The notes: generated by a model from the sequence alone, not told the origin. Shown: positions 7,760 through 16,881, numbered from the stretch's first letter. The stretch is 64,000 bases of DNA from Streptomyces sp. A0958 (GCF_004795035.1 NZ_SSBK01000034.1:1-64000), one strand, 5' to 3'. Program-made: numbers and translations.

Positions 7760-8547
7760 CGGTCGTCGTCCGAGCGCCGGCGCTCGCGCTCGAAGCGCTG
7801 GTGGACCGTGCCGCTGTTGTCGCCCGCCGTGTACTGGACGCCGGTATTGTCCCCCTCGAAGTGGGGCGCGTTGTACTGGTGTCCGCGACCGGTGTTCACG
7901 GGCCCCTGCGGCTCGTTGACGAAGGTGCCGAGGTCACCGTTGAGGTTTCCGATACCGCCGCGCACACGCTGTTCCATGTCACGCGCCCGCATCCTGGTCT
8001 GCCCGCGGTCCTTGGCCGGTTTCTTCCGGGACTTTGCCTCCGCCCGCTCTCGTGCCGCACGGGCGTCGCGGTCCTCCGCGCCCAGCTGCGGCAGCAGCCT
8101 GGCGAGGGCGTCACCGATCGCCGTCAGGTCCGACTCGGCGTTGCGATGGTCGAACCGCCTGTACTGGCAGTCCGCCAGCTCCCGCAGATCCTCCGGGAGG
8201 ACGGCGGGATCGATCTGTGTGGCCTTTCCGACGAGTACGGGGATCACCAGAACCCCCCGGTCGAGCGCCGTCTCGATCTCGCGCCGGGTCCAGTCCTGCT
8301 GGGCTTCCAGGGCGGGGCGGCCGTCGGCCCCGCGCACCTCCGTCCAGCGCGGGCCGATCACGGCGAGGAGCGCCTGGCACTCCTCGACCGCCCTGACCAG
8401 CTCCGCCGGGTAGCGGTGTCCGGGCTCGATCGAGTTGCTGTCGAGGAAGACCCGTTCGCGGCCGAACCGCCGGGCGAGTTCTCGGTCGATGAGGGTCGCC
8501 GCTGTTTCCTCATCGCCTGTGCGGTAGTTGACGAAGACCTCGGGCAT
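7756..8547 (-). CDS. TIR-domain effector with C-terminal repeat motif
   Basis: The 263-aa product has an N-terminal TIR domain (about residues 1-150): EVFVNYRTGDEETA is the first strand and loop, ERVFLDSNSIEPGHRY follows, and DWTRREIETALDRGVLVIPV supplies the Glu (probably Glu90) that is catalytic in TIR NADases. A charged linker (about 157-195) leads to a tail with VNEPQGPVNTGRGHQY (210-225) and a two-fold repeat GDNTGVQYTAGDNSGTVHQ (232-250). The start at 8547 has GAAGGGAA just upstream, whereas longer versions lack support. As first gene of a coupled operon it is the likely effector, acting on NAD+ or making a nucleotide signal. The domain call is secure; the biochemistry is inferred. Confidence 0.87.
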   Translation of the reverse strand: MPEVFVNYRTGDEETAATLIDRELARRFGRERVFLDSNSIEPGHRYPAELVRAVEECQALLAVIGPRWTEVRGADGRPALEAQQDWTRREIETALDRGVLVIPVLVGKATQIDPAVLPEDLRELADCQYRRFDHRNAESDLTAIGDALARLLPQLGAEDRDARAARERAEAKSRKKPAKDRGQTRMRARDMEQRVRGGIGNLNGDLGTFVNEPQGPVNTGRGHQYNAPHFEGDNTGVQYTAGDNSGTVHQRFERERRRSDDDR

Positions 8548-8822
8548 GAAGGTTCCCTTCGGGAAGTGAGGTGAGGTGGAGATCCCCCGGGCGCGTGACG
8601 GCATGACGCGTCCACGTGTGGCGTACGGGGGAAGGGGTGCCGCCCCGCGCGTCACTGGTCGCGGGCAGGCATGAGAAGCCGGGGCGCAGCGTGACGCGTC
8701 GAACGGGGATTAGAGGGTTGAGCAGGGGGTCACGAGATCCGGAGAGCCGGTGTGTGTGCGGGGGGCCGGGCGGCTTCGGCCCGGGGCCGTCGGTCGCGGG
8801 TACGGGGGAGCCGCGGAGCCGG

Positions 8823-10064
8823 TCAGTCCTGCGGGGCGAGCACCCGGGCCAGCGCCGGCTGCAGATCGCGTACGGCTCGGCTGCTCCGGAACCGGTGGAG
8901 CTCTCGCGCGAGGCGCCGGACGTCGCTGTTCACCGTGGCCGAGGGAACGGCCGGCATCACGCCGAGGAGTTCTCCGGCGATCGTGCACGCGTGCTCGACC
9001 TCCCCGGAGGCCGCGTGGGCCAGGGACCTGCGGAAGCCGTAGCGGGCGCGGGTGCGCAGCGCGTGTGCGGGGAGGCGGCGGCACTCCCGGTCGAGGACCT
9101 CGGCGGCGGCCTTGGGGCGGCCGAGGTCGTGCAGGCACCAGCCGGTTGCCATCGCCGCCGGATCGCTTACGTGGCTGGTGCCGATCACGGGCCCCGCGCC
9201 GCTGCGGGCGTCGTCGCTGTTGAGCAGTTCCCGCGCCCTGTCGAGGCTGCGCAGGCAGTCGCGTTCGTCGCCGACGAGTGCGTGGCCCTGTGCTTCCTGC
9301 TGAGCTGCGAGTCCCCGGATGCGCGGCGGGATGTCGTCGCGCTGGGCCCGGCGGGCCAGGGCGACGGTGCTCGCCGCGTCACCGTCGTAGAACGTGACCA
9401 GGGCGCGCCGCACGAGGGCGTACGAACCGAGGTATGGATCGCCCCCGGCGCGCGCCAGTTCGGCGGCCTCACCGGTCCAGCCGAGCGCCGCGCCGCTGTC
9501 GCCGGCCTCCTGCGCCATCCAGCCGGTGAACTCCGCGAACCGCGAGGCGAGCAGAAGCACGGGCGTACGCGTGGCGGACGGGCTGTCGGCGGCCAGCCCG
9601 GCGACCGTACGCGTCTGCGTCTCCAGGAGGGGAAGCAGGAGCTTCGGAGCCGTGCACTGGCCGAGTTGGCGCAACTGGTCGAACTGTGCTCGGAAGGAGA
9701 GAAGGAGGGGGGCGGCGGCGGAGAGCGGCTGACTGCCGAGTTTCAGTCCGAGATCGACCAGCGATCCCGTGCCCGCCGCGAGGACCGCCCGGCGCCCGAC
9801 GTGCCAGCGGCTGGGGGCGGGTGCGTCGGTGGTGTCCGGGGCGGGCTCGGAGCGTACGGCCAGGCGCTCCAGCTCGCCCTTCGCGCCGAGGAATGCGTCG
9901 CAACGCCGGGCCAGGTCGGGTGAGGCTGTACGCCCGCCGCGCTCGACCTTGCTGAGGTGGCCCTTGTCGTAGTTGAGCGCCATGGCGAAGTCGGCCAGGG
10001 ACAGCCCTGCCTCCTGCCGTAATCGGCGAAGTTCCGGGCCGAAGTGTGAAGGTGTGCTCGTCAT
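8823..10064 (-). CDS. XRE-family transcriptional regulator with helical C-terminal domain
   Basis: This 413-aa protein has an N-terminal XRE helix-turn-helix (residues about 8-65: LRRLRQEAGLSLADFAMAL, then DKGHLSKVERGGRTASPDLA). A long Ala/Leu-rich helical region follows, which looks like degenerate TPR repeats. Such proteins are numerous in Streptomyces and often control neighbouring small genes or development. ATG 10064 was preferred to the upstream TTG at 10079 because GAGGGGGAG lies just before it. It is transcribed in the same direction as the TIR operon, 275 bp upstream of it, so it could regulate that operon, but nothing in the sequence proves this. Confidence 0.8.
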   Translation of the reverse strand: MTSTPSHFGPELRRLRQEAGLSLADFAMALNYDKGHLSKVERGGRTASPDLARRCDAFLGAKGELERLAVRSEPAPDTTDAPAPSRWHVGRRAVLAAGTGSLVDLGLKLGSQPLSAAAPLLLSFRAQFDQLRQLGQCTAPKLLLPLLETQTRTVAGLAADSPSATRTPVLLLASRFAEFTGWMAQEAGDSGAALGWTGEAAELARAGGDPYLGSYALVRRALVTFYDGDAASTVALARRAQRDDIPPRIRGLAAQQEAQGHALVGDERDCLRSLDRARELLNSDDARSGAGPVIGTSHVSDPAAMATGWCLHDLGRPKAAAEVLDRECRRLPAHALRTRARYGFRRSLAHAASGEVEHACTIAGELLGVMPAVPSATVNSDVRRLARELHRFRSSRAVRDLQPALARVLAPQD

Positions 10065-10389
10065 CAAACTCCCCCTCAACAGTGACCGCGAGAGCCGTGT
10101 GCCCTCGCGGGGGACTTTCGTTCGACGTTCACCGGGCGACGCGAAGACCGGTGGTGAACACCCTTCGTGAGGGGCTCGTTCCGCTCCGCGTCCAAGGGAG
10201 AGTCTGGCACGAGGTGCGCCTCGGGGATCAAGATTCGGCAGGGTTGCCCGTTGCCTCTTCCGTTCGCGGGGAGGATGCCCCGCCGTGTGCCGCAGGCTCG
10301 TACCCGGCGCACGGCAAAAGCCCCTCCGCGGGAGCAGTTCACCACCGCGGAGAGGCCGGGCCGCGTGAGTGCGCGGCAGGGGGGAGGTG
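10065..10389. other. Intergenic between LPMO and XRE regulator
   Basis: This 325-bp gap follows the minus-strand LPMO gene and precedes the start of the XRE gene. A stem-loop at 10324-10352 is the only clear structure. The part next to 10064 should contain the XRE promoter and its GAGGGGGAG ribosome binding site. No short gene is convincing. Confidence 0.5.
10324..10352 (-). terminator. Stem-loop downstream of the LPMO gene
   Basis: The arms CTCCGCGG (10324-10331) and CCGCGGAG (10345-10352) pair perfectly around a 13-nt loop, about 40 bp after the LPMO stop. It could terminate that transcript. There is no T-run, as is usual in high-GC actinobacteria. Confidence 0.45.
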
Positions 10390-11124
10390 TCAGCAGGTGC
10401 CGAGGTCTTCCCAGACGCCCCACTCGCCGGTCGTGCCGGGCTTGTCGCCCTGGACCCACCACTTGGCGCGCCAGTTGTGGCCGTTGTACGAGACGGTGTC
10501 GCCGCCGTTGTAGACGCGGCCGGCGTCCCAGGTGGCGGTGGTGCAGTCGCCCGGGTTTCCGTTGTCGCCGCCGCCGGGGTTGCCGCCGCCGCCGGGGTTG
10601 CCGCCGCCTCCGCCGATCTGGACGTCGATGCAGGCGTAGAAGGCGTTGGCCGTGTCGGAGATGTTCCAGACGGCGAGCACCTTCTGGCGGCCGGAGATCC
10701 CCTTGAAGTCCACGTGGTGGGTCTTGGTGGCGCCGGGCTGGGCGCCGTTGTCGTTGAACTCGGCGATCTTCGAGCCGCCGATGTAGTACTGCCAGGTGCT
10801 CGTGGCGTGGCGGGCCGTCAGTGTCCAGGAGAAGTCGGCGGAGCTGCCGACCGGCGTGGCCTTCCAGCCCTTGTTGTCGTTGTCCAGATCGGCGAACTGC
10901 GCGTTGCCGCCGCTGCAGCTCATGAGGCCCTTGGGGCCCTCGACGCTCTGCGGCTCGTACTTGATCTGGCCGCAGTCGACGACTCCGGCGGCGCACTGGG
11001 CCTGGCGGCTCGGCGGGTTGGAGACGTATCCGTGCGCACTGGCCGTGGCGGCCGGCAGGGCCACCGCGAGCAGGGGGGCGACTCCGGCACCGATCACGAG
11101 GGCCAGTCTTCGCTTCGCGTTCAT
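10390..11124 (-). CDS. Secreted AA10 lytic polysaccharide monooxygenase with chitin-binding module
   Basis: This 244-aa secreted copper enzyme oxidatively cleaves crystalline chitin or cellulose. Residues 1-30 are a signal peptide ending ASA, so the mature chain begins with His31 (HGYVSNPPSR), which with His106 (TLTARHATSTW) forms the histidine brace. Phe162 in ANAFYACID is the likely axial residue. The AA10 domain ends near residue 170, a Gly/Pro/Asn linker follows (171-192), and residues 193-244 form a CBM5/12-type module with aromatic residues WDAGRVYNGGDTVSYNGHNW. The GGAG before 11124 supports this start. A dre palindrome about 190 bp upstream suggests N-acetylglucosamine/DasR control and chitin as the substrate. 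Confidence 0.93.
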   Translation of the reverse strand: MNAKRRLALVIGAGVAPLLAVALPAATASAHGYVSNPPSRQAQCAAGVVDCGQIKYEPQSVEGPKGLMSCSGGNAQFADLDNDNKGWKATPVGSSADFSWTLTARHATSTWQYYIGGSKIAEFNDNGAQPGATKTHHVDFKGISGRQKVLAVWNISDTANAFYACIDVQIGGGGGNPGGGGNPGGGDNGNPGDCTTATWDAGRVYNGGDTVSYNGHNWRAKWWVQGDKPGTTGEWGVWEDLGTC

Positions 11125-11307
11125 GCCAACTCCTTCACTGGGGACTGCCGCGGGGTGACGGCAGCGGTTGGTCGCGCCCGCACCGGTGCGGCCTCGTGAG
11201 GGGGAGTGCTGGACACGGTGAGGACGCGGGTACGGCCGGTGGCGAGGGGGCGCCGCCCGCAGTCCCTTCGCGCGCCTCGGCCACCACTGGCGACCGAGGC
11301 TCACCTT

Positions 11308-11323
11308 CAGGTCTAGACCATAC
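11308..11323 (-). promoter_or_regulatory. dre-type operator (DasR) upstream of the LPMO gene
   Basis: The sequence contains AGGTCTAGACCAT at 11309-11321 with a perfect 10-bp palindrome GGTCTAGACC at its core. This closely matches the Streptomyces DasR responsive element found before chitinase and N-acetylglucosamine genes. It is 185-200 bp upstream of the LPMO start codon, where the promoter is expected. Assignment to DasR rests on knowledge of the motif. Confidence 0.75.
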
Positions 11324-11376
11324 TCAGGGGCGTGTCCTCGTCAAGGGAGCGAGCCGGTAATGGGGGTGAGGGCACG

Positions 11377-14271
11377 TCAGGTAGCCGGACGGGCCATGAC
11401 GATTCGGGTGATCTCCACGCGCGACTTCGCTCCCAGCTTGCGGTAGGCGCGGGTGAGCGCCGCCTCCACCGTCTTCACGCTGAGCGTCAGACCCGCCGCG
11501 ATCTCCCGGTTGGTCGCGCCCTGGGCCACCCGCGTCACCACGCTGCGCTCCGTCGAACTCAGCCGCTCCGGCCACGCGTTGCCGTCCAGGTGCAGGAGCG
11601 GTGCGTCCCCGCCCCGGTCCCGTTCGGCCCGTACGCCCGCGACCCACGCCCGCGCGCCCGCCGCCGTGAAGACGCGCAGTGCCTGGGTGAAGGCCGTGTG
11701 GGAGGCGCCCTCGTCGCCGAGGCGGCGGCGCACCCGGCCCAGGGCCGCCCGGGTGCGCGCCTCCTCCATGGGGTAGCCCGCCGCCCGCAGGCGCGTCGCG
11801 GCGTCCTCCAAGCCCGTGGCCGCCGCGCCCAGCCTGCCGCGCTCCTCGCTGACCGCCGCCGCCGCCCGGTCCAGGGTGGCGAGGACGCCGGCCCTGCCGA
11901 GCCGGACGGCCTGGGCGCGGGCCCGGTCGATGACCGACTCGGCCTCGTCCGTCGCCCCGCTGCGGGCCAGGGCCTCCGCGAGGTCGGCGTGCCAGCGGCG
12001 GGAGGCCGGATCGCCCTGCCCCTGGGCGCTCTCCATCTCCGCGGTACGGCAAAGCAGTTGGGCCGCACGCTCGTACTGGCCGCTGAACAGCCTGATCCGG
12101 CCCTCGGCGTGCAGCGCCCTGGGCAGGAACAGCCGGTCGTCGTCGTCCTCGCTGTGCCGCCGGGCCGCCTCCGCCGCGGCCAGGGCCTGGCTCAGGCTGC
12201 CGCCCGCGGTCTCGGCGAGGGCGACCGCGTACCAGGCGGGCCCCTGGCTCAGCCCCGCCTGTTCGGCGATCCGCAGGCTCTGGCGGGCCATCGACAGCGC
12301 CTGCCCGCAGCGGCCGCGCTGGATCTCCAACTGGGCGAGGCCGACCAGGCACTGGCTCAGGCAGTCCGCCGAACCGCGCCGGCGCAGCGTGTACACGAGC
12401 GTCCGCAGCTCCGCCCTGGCCTCGTCCAACTGGTCGTGCACCAGGTGGAAGCGGTGCTTCAGATAGATCGGCCCGTTGTGGTGGCTCATCGCGTACGCGT
12501 CATGGGGCGCGGTGAGGGCGGCGGCGAGCGTCGACTCCGCCTCGGGCAGGCCCAGGAAGAGTTCCAGGGACGCCTGCTGGGTCAGCGCCAGCACCTCAGT
12601 GCGCCGGTCGCCCGCCCGCGCCGCGAGCCCGGCCGCCCGCGCGGCGTGGTCACGCGCCCGCTGCGCCGAACCGCCCACCATCCACGCGTGCCAGCTCATG
12701 CGGTAGTGCAGCGGGGCCAGCAGTGCGGGGTCGCGCCCCGCGTCCCGTACCGCCTCCGGGAAGACGTCCGCGACCTCCGACATCGCCTGGCCCGAGGAGT
12801 CGACCACCACGTTCCAGGCGCGCACCCGGTCGGCGGGCCGGTCGGCTTCCCGCAGCACCTCGTACGCCAGTTGCCGGGCGAGGTCGAAGTCGCCCGCCTC
12901 CAGCCCGTCCTCCGCGGCCGTGAGCCGGCGGCCGACGCCGGTGGGGGTTCCGTCCGCCGGGGTGTACTGCGCCGCCAGCCGCCCGAACCGCGCCGCAGTC
13001 CCCGGCGCGCCCCGGCGCCGGGCAGCGGCCGCCGCCTCGACCAGCCGGTCCGCCACCGCCGGGTCCGGGCCGGAGGCCAGCCGGGCGAGGTGGTGGGCGC
13101 GCTCGACCGGGTCGTCGGCGGCCTCGGCCAGGGCGCGGTGCACGTCCATCCGCACCGCGTACGGGGTCCGCGCCGCCAGCACCATCGGCGTGAGCGGGTC
13201 CGGGAAGCCGAGCGTCCCGTGGTCCGGCGCCCGCAGCAGGCCGCGCCGGACGCAGGTGTCGACGTCGGCCTCCGCGTACCGGCAGCCCGCCCGCCGCAGC
13301 AGTTCCACCGTCGGGCGGACGGCGGCGCTCGCGGTGAGCAGCAGTTGCCGGGCCCGCTCCGGCAGCGCCTCCACCCGGTCCAGGACCGGCCGGCTGAGGG
13401 ATTCGGGGACGGGCAGCGGTTCCGATGAGTCGGGCAGTGGCGAGCCGGACGCGACCGCCTCGTGGATGCCGGCGGCGAGTTCCAGGACCGTACGGGGGTT
13501 GCCCGCGCCGGCCTCGTGCAGGCGCGCGACGAGCTGCTGAGGCCAGGGCGGCTCGCCGTGCGTGCCGTGCGCGTCCAGCACATCCGCGATCTCGCGGACG
13601 GTCATGGGCGGCACCGGCAGCGTGCGGACCGGCTGCGGGCACAGTTCGCGGGCCGTCGTCGGGTCCGGTTGCGGGCACAGTGCCCGGGCCGCCGCCCGGT
13701 CCGGCCGCGGGCCACCGGTGGGCGGCGTGCGCACGGCGGCGAGTACGGCGTATCGCGGGCCGGTGCGGCGGGCGAGGAACAGCAGGACCCGGGCCGTCGG
13801 CTCGTCCAGCCACTGCACGTCGTCGACGACCAGCAGCAGCGGGCCGGTCGCGGCGAGCGCGGCCAGGACCTTGCGTACGGCGATGCGCAGGACCAGCGCG
13901 TCCCGGCCCGCGGTGGGGTCGGTACCGGCAGGCGGCGTACGGCGCAGGAGCGCCCCTTCGAGCACGGACCGTTCCTGGGCGTCCAGGCCGGCCAGGGGGG
14001 CGTCGCCGACGGTGGCCAGCAGGTCGATGAGGCCGAGGAAGGGGCTGTCCCGGTCGGACGAGGCAGGCGCACAGCGCAGGACCCGGTGCCCGCGCGCCGC
14101 GAACTCGTCCGCGAGCTGTGTCACCGTCGTGCTCCTGCCGATGCCCTCGGGGCCGGTGAGGAGGACCCCGCCGCCGCCCTCCAGGTGCGCACGGGCCGTG
14201 TCGCGCAGGGCGTTCCGGCCGGCGGTACGGGCGTCGGGGGTACGGAAACGGTCGGTTCTGGAGCGGGTCAT
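11377..14271 (-). CDS. LuxR-family (LAL) transcriptional regulator
   Basis: This 964-aa protein has the plan of large ATP-binding LuxR regulators. An N-terminal ATPase carries GPEGIGRST at residues 40-48 (Arg in place of the usual Lys) and Walker B LLLVVDD at 145-151. A helical middle with TPR-like repeats follows, and a C-terminal GerE-type helix-turn-helix occupies about 904-964 (NREIAAGLTLSVKTVEAALT). Such proteins usually activate catabolic or secondary-metabolite operons in response to a ligand. The start at 14271 has GAGGGG just upstream. A short internal duplication (ALCPQPD, ELCPQPV) lies near residue 205. It stands between LPMO and M4 protease genes and could control either. Confidence 0.88.
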   Translation of the reverse strand: MTRSRTDRFRTPDARTAGRNALRDTARAHLEGGGGVLLTGPEGIGRSTTVTQLADEFAARGHRVLRCAPASSDRDSPFLGLIDLLATVGDAPLAGLDAQERSVLEGALLRRTPPAGTDPTAGRDALVLRIAVRKVLAALAATGPLLLVVDDVQWLDEPTARVLLFLARRTGPRYAVLAAVRTPPTGGPRPDRAAARALCPQPDPTTARELCPQPVRTLPVPPMTVREIADVLDAHGTHGEPPWPQQLVARLHEAGAGNPRTVLELAAGIHEAVASGSPLPDSSEPLPVPESLSRPVLDRVEALPERARQLLLTASAAVRPTVELLRRAGCRYAEADVDTCVRRGLLRAPDHGTLGFPDPLTPMVLAARTPYAVRMDVHRALAEAADDPVERAHHLARLASGPDPAVADRLVEAAAAARRRGAPGTAARFGRLAAQYTPADGTPTGVGRRLTAAEDGLEAGDFDLARQLAYEVLREADRPADRVRAWNVVVDSSGQAMSEVADVFPEAVRDAGRDPALLAPLHYRMSWHAWMVGGSAQRARDHAARAAGLAARAGDRRTEVLALTQQASLELFLGLPEAESTLAAALTAPHDAYAMSHHNGPIYLKHRFHLVHDQLDEARAELRTLVYTLRRRGSADCLSQCLVGLAQLEIQRGRCGQALSMARQSLRIAEQAGLSQGPAWYAVALAETAGGSLSQALAAAEAARRHSEDDDDRLFLPRALHAEGRIRLFSGQYERAAQLLCRTAEMESAQGQGDPASRRWHADLAEALARSGATDEAESVIDRARAQAVRLGRAGVLATLDRAAAAVSEERGRLGAAATGLEDAATRLRAAGYPMEEARTRAALGRVRRRLGDEGASHTAFTQALRVFTAAGARAWVAGVRAERDRGGDAPLLHLDGNAWPERLSSTERSVVTRVAQGATNREIAAGLTLSVKTVEAALTRAYRKLGAKSRVEITRIVMARPAT

Positions 14272-14473
14272 CGGGGCCCCTCTGCGCGCAGCCTTCTTCC
14301 CCCGCTGCCCGTGCAGCAGGGCCCGCCCAGGACGAACCCGAATGTAGGACCGGGGCGGGGGCGGGGTCAACGGCGCTCTGCCGCAGAGGCGTTGACCGGT
14401 CACAGCGCGGTGGAGCGCGCGCCGTGACCGGTGATCCGACGTCAGCTGTTCAGGGCGTCAGCTGCTCAGGGCG

Positions 14474-16654
14474 TCAGCAGGGGCCGCCGTCCGTCCAGAC
14501 CGCCCAGGACCCCGGGGCGCCCGGTTCCGCGCCGGTCGAGTACCACTGCGACGTGTAGGTGTGGCCGTTGAACGAGACCTGGTCACCCGGTGCGTAGCTG
14601 GTGGTCGCGTTCCACGCCGGCAGGTTGCCGCAGCCCTGCGGCGGGTTGCCGCCGCCGGTGACGGTCCAGGTGAAGGCGGCCGTGCCCGTGGCGTTGCCGG
14701 TGTTCTTCGCGGTGACGGTCACGGCCGAGGTGCCCGCGGTGGTCGGGGTGCCGGTGATGCGGCCGGTGGAGGAGCTGATCGACAGACCCGCGGGCAGGCC
14801 GCTCGCGCTGTACGTGAGGGCCTGGCCGCCCGGGTCGCTCGCCTGGATCTGCAGGGAGACGGCGGTGCCGACGGCGCTCGTCTGGTTGCCGGGGTTGGTC
14901 ACCGAGGGCGAACCGGGCTGGCTGCCGCAGGTGCCGGGCACCGGGTCCGCGCCGGTGACGCTGACCGCCGCCCAGGCCGCCGCGATGGTGTTGTACTCGG
15001 TGCAGTGGGCGCCGTAGAGGTCGGCCGCCGCCTTCAGCGAGTCGATGCGGGCCTGGTGGTAGTTCTCCCGGCTGTTCGCGTACGAGGCCAGCGCCTTGAA
15101 CCAGATCTTGCCGACCTTGTCGTTGCCGATGCCGGTGACCGTGGAGTTGTCGCAGGTCGGGCTGTTGCCGTAGCCGTGGTTGCCGCTGCCGACGGCCGCG
15201 AGGAAGAACCAGTGGTTCAGCGGGCCCATCGAGTAGTGCGGGTCCAGACTGCCGTTGTTGCTCTTCCAGCAGTCGGGCGACGAGCCGTCCAGCGAGGGCT
15301 GGTTCATCCAGCGCAGCGGCTGGTTGTTGCCGCTGATGTTGATCAGCTCGCCCATGGTGTAGTCGGGCTTGTCCACCGGGCTGTTCGCGTAGAACTCCAC
15401 CAGCGTGCCGAAGATGTCGCTGGTGCCCTCGTTCATGCCGCCGGTCTCACCGGTCTCGTCCCAGCCGGTGAGCGCACCGCTCACGCCGTGCGCCATCTCG
15501 TGGCCGGCGACATCGAGTTCGACCAGCGGGCGCTGGTTGCCCTGGCCGTCCCCGTACGTCATCTGGCTGCCGTCCCAGAAGGCGTTCACGTACGCGTTGC
15601 CGTAGTGGGTCCGCGAGGGCACGCCCCGGCCGTCACCGAAGATGCCGTTGCGGCCGTGGACGGTCTTGAAGTAGTCGAACGTCATAGCCGCCCCGTAGTG
15701 GGCGTCGGCGCCGGCCGACGCGGGGTCGCCGGTGGAGCCGTTGCCGAAGGTGCCGGTCGAGCTGGTGAAGACCGAACCGGTGCCGCTGGTGGCGTGGTTG
15801 AGGTTGGTCGTGTAGCCGTTGCCGTGCGACGGGTCCTGGAGGGTGTACCCACTGCCGGACTGCGTGACGTCGAGCGGTACCTGCCCGCTGTAGATGGTGC
15901 GGCCGGTGCCCGCGGTGGCGGCGGCGGCCGGGGTTGCGGCCGGGGTCTTGGCCGCGGTGGCCGTCCGGGCCGGGGCGCCGTTGCCGGAGGCCGCGAAGGT
16001 GGTCACCTCGTCGCTGGTGCGTACGACCTTCCCGGAGCGGGCGTCCACCAGGACGTGCAGCCGGCTCGGGGTCCGGTCGTCGCGCACCCCGCTGACCACG
16101 GTCTCCCAGACCAGGGTGGCGTCGTCATCGTTCAGCTGGACGGCCAGACGGGGCGCGGAGACCGAGTCGACCGAGCCCCGGAACGCCTTCTTCGAGAGCT
16201 GCGAGGCGCGGGGCGCGGCGAGTTCGGGTGTGGTGGACACAGAGGGCGTGGTCCGCGCCGCCGTGGTCAGCGACTCGTAGGTGCCGTCCTGCTTCAGGCG
16301 TACGACGACATCACCGCCGTACGCCGGCAGGCCCTTGTACGTGCGGTCGAACCGTACGGACGCGGAGCCGTCCCGGTCGACCACCAGGTTCCTGACGGAG
16401 AAGGCGTCCGAGCCGCTGCGGTGCGCGGCCTGCCCGTGGGCCGCCAGCGCCTTCTTCGCGTCGGCCTCGACGCCGGTGCGCACGGCGGCCGAGGGATTCG
16501 TCGTGTACGGGGCCGGGGCGAAGGCGTGGGGGCCTGCGGCCGGGGAGGGGGCGGGAGGCGCCGGGGCGGCCGTCGCGCCGGGGAGGGCGATGGCGGAAGC
16601 ACACGCACAGGCCACAGTGGCCGTCAGAAGCCTCGCGGCTCTTCGTATGTACAT
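14474..16654 (-). CDS. Secreted M4 (thermolysin-like) metallopeptidase with chitin-binding module
   Basis: The 726-aa preproprotein starts with a signal peptide (about 1-30), followed by the FTP/PepSY-type propeptide and the M4 catalytic domain. The zinc site is intact: HEMAH at 385-389 and Glu409 in MNEGTSDIFG, the thermolysin spacing of 20 residues. HYSMGPLNHWFF supplies the other catalytic His. C-terminal additions are an Ig-like He_PIG domain (about 580-660: LPAGLSISSSTGRITGTPTT) and a CBM5/12-type module (about 676-726: WNATTSYAPGDQVSFNGHTY). It probably degrades protein on chitinous material such as insect cuticle or fungal wall. A weak dre-like site lies upstream. Confidence 0.92.
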   Translation of the reverse strand: MYIRRAARLLTATVACACASAIALPGATAAPAPPAPSPAAGPHAFAPAPYTTNPSAAVRTGVEADAKKALAAHGQAAHRSGSDAFSVRNLVVDRDGSASVRFDRTYKGLPAYGGDVVVRLKQDGTYESLTTAARTTPSVSTTPELAAPRASQLSKKAFRGSVDSVSAPRLAVQLNDDDATLVWETVVSGVRDDRTPSRLHVLVDARSGKVVRTSDEVTTFAASGNGAPARTATAAKTPAATPAAAATAGTGRTIYSGQVPLDVTQSGSGYTLQDPSHGNGYTTNLNHATSGTGSVFTSSTGTFGNGSTGDPASAGADAHYGAAMTFDYFKTVHGRNGIFGDGRGVPSRTHYGNAYVNAFWDGSQMTYGDGQGNQRPLVELDVAGHEMAHGVSGALTGWDETGETGGMNEGTSDIFGTLVEFYANSPVDKPDYTMGELINISGNNQPLRWMNQPSLDGSSPDCWKSNNGSLDPHYSMGPLNHWFFLAAVGSGNHGYGNSPTCDNSTVTGIGNDKVGKIWFKALASYANSRENYHQARIDSLKAAADLYGAHCTEYNTIAAAWAAVSVTGADPVPGTCGSQPGSPSVTNPGNQTSAVGTAVSLQIQASDPGGQALTYSASGLPAGLSISSSTGRITGTPTTAGTSAVTVTAKNTGNATGTAAFTWTVTGGGNPPQGCGNLPAWNATTSYAPGDQVSFNGHTYTSQWYSTGAEPGAPGSWAVWTDGGPC

Positions 16655-16881
16655 AGGAACGGGGGTTTCCTTTCACCTCGTACAGGGGGTCCGGCCGCCG
16701 CCCCGCGGGGTGGTGGGGGCGGCGGCGCGGTGGGCAGGTGCGACGAACCGGCGGCGGCGCTCCGGTGGGGAGCGATGCCGACGCACGAGTGTGGGGAGCC
16801 GGCCGGCGCGGCTGCCAGGCACTGCGCGAATGCTGAGGGGTTTCCCTACGCGCGGTTCCCGGCGTGAAGTCGGCCTCCGAT

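Noticed and set aside
8548..8822. Possible extended N-terminus of the TIR protein (start near 8655)
   Set aside because: The extra residues are Arg/Pro-rich and unlike any TIR N-terminus, while a good ribosome binding site sits before 8547.
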